Part shown: one piece after another, positions 59,244 through 64,000 of the stretch
Layout of the letters: each line of letters begins with the position of its first letter
How positions within the stretch are numbered: the stretch's first letter is position 1
The notes under the pieces: model-generated
Told to the model about the DNA's origin: nothing
Database searches by the model: none
Seen by the model: the letters and a program-made list of their open reading frames with translations, nothing else
Origin: JAJDAH01 sp964487605
GTDB lineage: Bacteria; Myxococcota_A; Polyangia; Polyangiales; Polyangiaceae
Reading direction: 5' to 3'
Assembly (NCBI GenBank): GCA_964487605.1
Contig: CAZARU010000023.1
Coordinates: forward strand, 1 to 64,000
Length of the DNA: 64,000 nucleotides
Made by a program: the position numbers and the translations under genes

Positions 59244-60848
59244 ATGCACGATCCGAACAGTCACTCGAGCGGAACGTCGGACACCGAGCGACCTCCCGCG
59301 CACCCCGCGACCGGGGGGCTGGAGGGGTCGCTCGTCGCGAACCGGTACCAGCTCGTGCGGCTGCTCGGGCAGGGTGGGATGGGCGCCGTCTACGAGGCGC
59401 GCAACACCATGACGCTCAAGCGCGTCGCGGTGAAGATGCTCCTGTCGCCGGAGCTGGCGGGCCACGAGGGCGTCATCAAGCGCTTCTTCCGGGAGGCCCA
59501 GGCGAGTTCGATCGTCGAGAGCGATCACATCGTCCAGATCTTCGACTCCGGATCGGATCCCATCACGGGGTACCCGTACATGGTGATGGAGATGCTTCAG
59601 GGGGAGGACCTGGAGCACACCATCAACCGGCTCGGGGCGCTGCACCCCATGGTCGCCGCGAAGCTCGCCCTGCAGGCGGCGGTCGGGCTCGGGAGGGCGC
59701 ACGAGAAGGGCATCGTCCACCGGGACATCAAGCCCGCCAACCTCTACCTCACCGGCCGAGACTCCGGCGATCTCATCGTGAAGGTCCTCGACTTCGGGAT
59801 CGCCAAGGTGAAGATGGAGAACTTCGCGGAGACGTCCCAGGGGCTCACGCGAACCGGGAGCATGCTGGGGACCCCCATCTACATGTCCCCGGAGCAGGCC
59901 CGCGGCGCCTCCAAGATCGACTCGCGCAGCGACGTCTGGTCGCTGGGGGTCGTGATGTACGAAATGCTGAGCGGCCAGCTCCCCTACGCCGATGCGACGT
60001 CACTCGGCGAGCTCATGGTGAGCATCATCACGGCCGACATCCCACTGCTGCAGGACAAGGCACCGTGGGTGCCGCCGGAGCTCGCCGAGATCACCCATCG
60101 CGCGATGTCGCGCGACCTCAATCTCCGATACCAGACCGCGAACGAGCTTCGCGACGCGCTCGGCGCCATCGTCCCCGACGGCGGCACCATCACCCCGCCG
60201 ATGCTCGTGGGGGTCGGCGAGGAGTTCCGTGCGTACATCGCGCCGCGGCTGCAGCTGAGCGACGACGGACTGCTCCGGGCGACCCAGCGCACCGGCCTTT
60301 CGATGACCCAGAGCCAGCCCGGGCTCACCGCCCCAAAGAAGAGCTCGGCGGGGCTGGTCGTGGGCCTGGGTGTCACCGCCGTCGTCGTCCTGGGTGGCGG
60401 CCTGGCGGCGTGGCGAGTGTCCGCCGACCGGGGAGAACCTGCGGCTCCCGCGACCGTCGTGATCAGCGCCGAACCACAGGTCATCGAGAAGACGATCTCG
60501 GTGAAAGAGCGAAAATCCTTCGACCTGAAGATCGACCCCGCCGACGCCGTCATCACCGTGGACGGGCAGCGCGGCGACGCGAAGGAAGGAAAGCTCACCC
60601 TGGAGGGGGACGTGGGCTCGACGCGAAAGCTCGTCGTCGAGGCGCACGGCCAGCGCGTCGAGAAGACCGTCGCCATCACGCAGACCGGGCTGATCCCGGA
60701 GGCGATCGAGATCAAGGCGCCCGCCCGGGCCGCGGGACGTCCCGTGGCCGCCGCACCCGCGGCGGCCGCAGCCCCCAAGCCTCCGGAAGCCGCCCCGAAA
60801 GCTGCCCCGAAACCGGTCAGCCCCAAGATCGACACCGAGTTTCGCTGA
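59244..60848 (+). CDS. Membrane-anchored Ser/Thr protein kinase (534 aa)
   Basis: Hanks-type kinase. The N-terminal 30 residues are flexible; the kinase domain (about 34-300) has GQGGMG, Lys64, HRDIKPAN with Asp161, DFG Asp183 and GTPIYMSPEQ. One membrane helix (about 370-390, VVGLGVTAVVVLGGGLAAW) separates it from an extracytoplasmic part that begins with a beta-rich segment resembling PEGA (DLKIDPADAVITVDGQRGD, KLTLEGDVG) and ends in a Pro/Ala/Lys tail. The next gene encodes a PEGA protein 38 bases downstream, so they probably work together in envelope sensing. The ATG at 59244 precedes the kinase and follows a good promoter. Confidence 0.92.
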   Translation: MHDPNSHSSGTSDTERPPAHPATGGLEGSLVANRYQLVRLLGQGGMGAVYEARNTMTLKRVAVKMLLSPELAGHEGVIKRFFREAQASSIVESDHIVQIFDSGSDPITGYPYMVMEMLQGEDLEHTINRLGALHPMVAAKLALQAAVGLGRAHEKGIVHRDIKPANLYLTGRDSGDLIVKVLDFGIAKVKMENFAETSQGLTRTGSMLGTPIYMSPEQARGASKIDSRSDVWSLGVVMYEMLSGQLPYADATSLGELMVSIITADIPLLQDKAPWVPPELAEITHRAMSRDLNLRYQTANELRDALGAIVPDGGTITPPMLVGVGEEFRAYIAPRLQLSDDGLLRATQRTGLSMTQSQPGLTAPKKSSAGLVVGLGVTAVVVLGGGLAAWRVSADRGEPAAPATVVISAEPQVIEKTISVKERKSFDLKIDPADAVITVDGQRGDAKEGKLTLEGDVGSTRKLVVEAHGQRVEKTVAITQTGLIPEAIEIKAPARAAGRPVAAAPAAAAAPKPPEAAPKAAPKPVSPKIDTEFR

Positions 60849-60886
60849 CGACGCTCCGCCCTCGCGTCTGATAGCGTCCGGGGTCC

Positions 60887-62758
60887 ATGGCTCGCGGGCT
60901 CGGTCAGTGGTGGGTCTCCGTCGTCGTGGTGGCGCTCGTCACGCTCGTCGCGGGCGCCGCGCCCGGTCAGCCCGCGGAAGGTGCGCCGCCTCCCACCGAA
61001 GCACCCGCAGCGTCGCCCGCCGACGCGGATCTCGAGAAGCGCAAGGAGGACGCCAAGCAGCACTTCTTCCGTGGCATCGAGCACGTCCAGAACGAGGACT
61101 GGGACGCGGCGCTGGCGGAGTTCCTCCGTTCGCGCGAGCTCTACCCCGGCATCGCCTCGCTGAAGAACGGCGCCGTCGCGCTCCGGCAGCTCAAGCGCTA
61201 CGCGGAGTCGATCGAGATGTACCAGGAGCTGCTGCGCGAGTTCGGTGGATCGCTGCGACCGGACGAACGCAAGCAGGTCGAGGACGCGATGACGCAGCTG
61301 CAGGGCAACGTCGGCGAGATCGCCGTGTCGTCCGATCAGGCGGGCTCGACGGTCATCGTCGACGGTCAGGAGCGTGGCACGACGCCCCTACCGAAGGCGA
61401 TCGTCGTGAACGCCGGAACCCACGCCGTTCGCGTGTACAAGGAGGGGTTCGTCCCTTTCGAGGTGCAGCTCCTCGTCGCCGGGCAGCAGAAGAAGAGCGT
61501 GGAGGCGAAGCTCAAGGCGCTCACGAGCTCGGGCCGCCTGCGCGTCACGGAGTCCACGGGGCTCCCGCTCGATGTCGTCGTGGACGGCGCGGTCGTGGGT
61601 CAGGCACCCTGGGAGGGCACCCTGGCGGTGGGGACGCACACCGTGTACCTCCGGGGTAAGGACGAGATGGGGACGCCGCCGAGCGCCGCGACCGTCTTCG
61701 CCAACCAGACGAGCAACCTGGCGCTCAAGGCCGCGAAGCTCGACGCGGAACTCCGCATCGAACCGACGCCGACGAACGCGCGCGTGGACATCGACGGCGT
61801 CCAGGTCGGCAACGGAGTCTGGGAGGGGCGCCTCAAGAGCGGCGACCACAAGGTCGAGGTGACGGCCAAGGGCTTCCTGGCGTTCCGGCGAGACGTCGCG
61901 GTCCGCAGTGGTCAGCGCGAGGTCGTCACCGTCGCGCTCCAGCGCGACCTCAGCGACCCCCTGTGGCGCGAGAGCTACTTCGTCCCGCACCTCTACGTCG
62001 AGGCCGTGGGTGGACCCGCCATGTCGCCGAGCTTCGGCGGCGCGGCGGACAACGCCTGCGCCCGCGGCGAGTGCAGCGCTCGGTCTCGCCCGTTCGGGTT
62101 CCTCGTCGGCGCGCGCGGCGGCTACCAGCTCACGAGTGGCCTCGGGGTGGAGCTCTTCCTCGGCTACTGGCAGATGAAGGAGAGCGTGACACGATCGGCA
62201 GAGGCGACGAGCGACGTCCCGATCACCGCGAAGGACTACGAGGATGGTACGCGTTTCGCGGGAGCCGTCGCGGCTCTGTCCGCGAGCTACCAGTTCTTCG
62301 AGAAGACTCCCCTGGTGTTCCGCGTCTGGGCGGGCGCGGCGCGTGTCCGTGCCTCCTACACGAACGACGGTACGTTCACCGGGATCACCACCAGCCGCAC
62401 GTCACCGGATCAGGCCCTCATCTTCCAGGAGCGGATTTCCATCCCGGAGAAGAGCGAGAACATCTGGCTGCCGCTCATCGGCCCCGAAGTGCGCTTCGGC
62501 TATCGCTTCAGCAAGGCGCTGGCGGTGGACCTCGGGGTCGCCGGATTTCTGCTGTTTCCGCCCGAGGCCCTCCGCAAGGACGCTGCGACCGGCGGCGACG
62601 AGCGCAAGCGCCCGCTGGCGGACACCGAAGACGCCTTTCGGCGCCCCGACGGCACGCTGGAGGACGGGCGCCCGGGCCTGGCGCGCCTGCCGAAGGAGGC
62701 GGGCTTCGGCACGTCCTTCGGAATTCTTCCGACGATCGGCCTGCGGCTCGACCTCTGA
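60887..62758 (+). CDS. PEGA-domain protein with TPR region and C-terminal barrel-like domain (623 aa)
   Basis: A signal peptide (about 1-27) leads to a TPR-like helical region (about 45-120, QHFFRGIEHVQNEDWDAALA, LKNGAVALRQLKRYAESIEMY). Three PEGA-type beta modules follow (about 135-350), each with a V-x-V-D-G strand turn: STVIVDGQERGTTPL, LDVVVDGAVVGQAPW, ARVDIDGVQVGNGVW. The last 260 residues (WRESYFVPHLYVEAVGG onward) look like an outer-membrane or periplasmic beta-barrel and end in Leu. PEGA domains bind surface glycans or peptidoglycan by family knowledge. It lies next to the kinase and precedes a strong terminator. Confidence 0.83.
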   Translation: MARGLGQWWVSVVVVALVTLVAGAAPGQPAEGAPPPTEAPAASPADADLEKRKEDAKQHFFRGIEHVQNEDWDAALAEFLRSRELYPGIASLKNGAVALRQLKRYAESIEMYQELLREFGGSLRPDERKQVEDAMTQLQGNVGEIAVSSDQAGSTVIVDGQERGTTPLPKAIVVNAGTHAVRVYKEGFVPFEVQLLVAGQQKKSVEAKLKALTSSGRLRVTESTGLPLDVVVDGAVVGQAPWEGTLAVGTHTVYLRGKDEMGTPPSAATVFANQTSNLALKAAKLDAELRIEPTPTNARVDIDGVQVGNGVWEGRLKSGDHKVEVTAKGFLAFRRDVAVRSGQREVVTVALQRDLSDPLWRESYFVPHLYVEAVGGPAMSPSFGGAADNACARGECSARSRPFGFLVGARGGYQLTSGLGVELFLGYWQMKESVTRSAEATSDVPITAKDYEDGTRFAGAVAALSASYQFFEKTPLVFRVWAGAARVRASYTNDGTFTGITTSRTSPDQALIFQERISIPEKSENIWLPLIGPEVRFGYRFSKALAVDLGVAGFLLFPPEALRKDAATGGDERKRPLADTEDAFRRPDGTLEDGRPGLARLPKEAGFGTSFGILPTIGLRLDL

Positions 62759-63077
62759 TCGCAGGGCGCCGCGGCACGGGCCGCCACGGGCGCTTTTTTT
62801 GTCTGGCGCGCCGGAGCGCTGTGGTAGTGCTTCGGACGCCAGTGCTGACGACCTCGCGGTCGCCCGGTGGCCGAGGCGGGAAGGAGCCTGCGGAGCCACG
62901 CAGCACTTGGGGATTCGCGCGGAGCGTCGTCACGGCCTTCGCCCCTCATCTCCCGAGCACCCGAGCATGGAAGGACAGCGCCAGGGATCCGGTCGTCGCC
63001 GAAGGCGGCGCACGCGCGGGACACGCCACGCGGCGGAGCCCGATTTGATCGTCGCTCGTCGTCCGGACTCCCCTCTG
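62759..63077. other. Intergenic region of 319 bases holding the terminator; no gene seen
   Basis: After the terminator (62766-62800) I see no protein-coding signal: the in-frame stretch 62967-63077 upstream of the next gene has weak third-position G/C bias (12 of 37 codons end in A or T) and no ribosome site. I could not find a convincing promoter for the next gene. Confidence 0.6.
62766..62800 (+). terminator. Rho-independent terminator after the PEGA gene
   Basis: GCGCC-GCGGC (62766-62775) pairs with GCCGC (62780-62784) and GGCGC (62789-62793), loop ACGG, with a small CACG bulge, followed by seven T (62794-62800). It is the best intrinsic terminator in the window and lies just after the stop at 62758. 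Confidence 0.8.
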
Positions 63078-63554
63078 ATGAGCAAGGCGGCCCGGGCCGT
63101 CGTCGCGTCCGCACAGCCGCGACGCGCGTCGCAGCACCCCGAGGCCGGCGTCGAGACGAGCACGGACGCGACGGTCGTGGCCGAAGCGCCGAGAAGGCGC
63201 GCCGCCCGGATCGTCTCCATCCAGCGACCCGACGGGGACCGCGAGGACCGGCGGCGGCAGCTCCTTCGGCAGCTCACGACGAGTGACGGCCGCGCGGCCA
63301 TCGCCCGTGTGGCCGACCTGATGATCGCCGAAGGGTTCGAGTTTCCCGCGGATCAGGAGGTTCAGCTGCAGCTGCTCGAGCACCACGACGAGGAGATCGT
63401 CAGGTCGGCGATCTCGTCGCTGACGGACCTCTTGCGGAGCGAGCCGCCCTTCAAGAAGCCCGTGCTGACGCAGCGCCTTCGCCGCCTGGAAGAGCACGGC
63501 GACGAGGCGGTCACGCGAAGCGCCTCCGCCGAGCTGCGCCGCTCCCTGCGCTGA
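63078..63554 (+). CDS. Helical-repeat protein of unknown function (158 aa)
   Basis: The start is the ATG at 63078; an ATG at 62967 is rejected because the extra codons have atypical base composition. After a basic, disordered N terminus (about 1-50) the rest is helical: RRRQLLRQLTTSDGRAAIARV, VADLMIAEGFEFPADQEV and two HEAT-like hairpins (LQLLEHHDEEIVRSAISSL, LTQRLRRLEEHGDEAVTRSA). The pattern suggests a protein-protein interaction module. The Cys-rich gene starts 13 bases after its stop on the same strand, so the two form an operon. Confidence 0.72.
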   Translation: MSKAARAVVASAQPRRASQHPEAGVETSTDATVVAEAPRRRAARIVSIQRPDGDREDRRRQLLRQLTTSDGRAAIARVADLMIAEGFEFPADQEVQLQLLEHHDEEIVRSAISSLTDLLRSEPPFKKPVLTQRLRRLEEHGDEAVTRSASAELRRSLR

Positions 63555-63567
63555 AACGGAGGGGGAC

Positions 63568-63981
63568 GTGACTCCCGCGCAGTTTCACCGCCGGTACCGC
63601 GAGCTCGTGGGCGACCTGGCACGGCGCACCGGGAACGAGGGGTGCGTGGAGTGTCGGTCGTGCCGCGGCTGTGTGCGTTGCACCTTCTGCAAGGACTCCG
63701 AGCGCCTCGTCCGGTGCCACTACTGCATCCGCTGCACGATGTGCACGGAGTGCTCCCACTGCAGGGGGTGCCGCGGCATGACCAGCTGCACGCACTGCGT
63801 GGAGTGCGAGAGCTGCTCGTCCAGCTCCTACCTCGCCTACTGCCAGTCGATGACGGGTTCGACCTACTGCTTCGGGTGCGTGGGCCTGTCGGGTGCGGAG
63901 TTCTTCGTGCTGAACGAGCCGTATGATCGCTCCACGTACTTCGCGCTCACCCGTGAGCTCGGCCGCACCCTCCGCCTCTGA
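63568..63981 (+). CDS. Small Cys-rich protein with cysteines every third residue (137 aa)
   Basis: GTG at 63568 with a strong GGAGGGGG site five bases or fewer upstream. After a helical N terminus (TPAQFHRRYRELVGDLARRT) residues 26-104 contain twenty cysteines, and every one lies at a position equal to 2 modulo 3 (26, 29, 32, 35, 38, 41, 50, 53, and so on). The few skipped positions hold Ser, Leu or Met. The end YCFGCVGLSGAEFFVLNEPY is less regular. There is no signal peptide. I recall Cys-rich relatives in other myxobacterial genomes, unverified and poorly annotated. Metal or cluster binding is likely; the fold may be a three-residue-per-turn solenoid. Confidence 0.82.
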   Translation: MTPAQFHRRYRELVGDLARRTGNEGCVECRSCRGCVRCTFCKDSERLVRCHYCIRCTMCTECSHCRGCRGMTSCTHCVECESCSSSSYLAYCQSMTGSTYCFGCVGLSGAEFFVLNEPYDRSTYFALTRELGRTLRL

Positions 63982-64000
63982 CGGCACGGACGCCGAGTTC

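Noticed and set aside
62967..63077. ATG at 62967 as start of the helical-repeat gene
   Set aside because: The intervening codons have many A or T third bases (12 of 37) and no ribosome site, unlike the rest of the gene.

Overview
This 64-kb window has the look of a Myxococcota chromosome, most likely Polyangiales-type. It is very GC-rich (about 70% by eye, with strong G/C third codon positions) and densely packed. It carries two membrane-anchored Ser/Thr protein kinases, a PEGA-domain protein, PilZ domains, a histone-H1-like tail, von Willebrand (VWA) lipoproteins, and about fifteen secreted lipoproteins, many with Gly/Ser/Ala-rich spacers after the lipidated Cys. I see no rRNA or tRNA gene, insertion sequence, integrase, phage gene or CRISPR array. 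This looks like core chromosome rather than a mobile island.

Layout. 0-8 kb: a truncated gene, a small orphan gene, then a tightly coupled minus-strand operon (7769 to 824) of two small proteins, an RPH-like phosphotransferase, an RluA-type pseudouridine synthase, a lipoprotein and a zinc-ribbon kinase. 8-11 kb: a TerB-like gene facing the cell-division operon ftsE-ftsX-envC. 11-17 kb: a degenerate PilZ protein, a large metalloprotease/TolB-propeller/outer-membrane-barrel fusion, a HAD phosphatase, a lipoprotein and two small genes. 17-23 kb: a four-gene operon of three propeller-like lipoproteins plus an outer-membrane protein, with 4-base overlaps. 23-26.6 kb: a penicillin-binding protein, a Cys-rich lipoprotein and a very Gly-rich lipoprotein. 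26.6-41 kb: phoH overlapping a GAF/HD-GYP gene, an isoaspartyl peptidase, two VWA lipoproteins, an ACE-type (M2) peptidase, a TauE/SafE permease, a flagellar-rod-like small protein, an SDR dehydrogenase and repeat-type lipoproteins. 40-49.6 kb: a six-gene minus-strand operon (coiled-coil membrane protein, MoxR ATPase, DUF58, two VWA membrane proteins, lipoprotein), related to Bat/MoxR systems. 49.8-58 kb: a response regulator with an H1-like tail, a metallo-beta-lactamase-fold enzyme, a DinG-type helicase, a PilZ protein, a parvulin-type chaperone and an M16 protease. 58-64 kb: a lipoprotein, a second kinase followed by its PEGA partner, then a helical-repeat gene and a strikingly periodic Cys-rich protein.

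How they fit together. Most of the window concerns the cell envelope: septal peptidoglycan splitting (FtsEX-EnvC, PBP), periplasmic folding and proteolysis (parvulin, M16, M2), outer-membrane and lipoprotein surface structures, and the signalling that watches over them (kinases, PilZ, HD-GYP, MoxR/VWA). The items most worth a second look are the Cys-every-third-residue protein at the right end, the three-copy repeat array upstream of the second VWA lipoprotein, the protease-propeller-barrel fusion, the HD-GYP protein with an unusually long insertion, and the response regulator with an H1-like tail. All functional calls are from reading the sequence; no database search was run.
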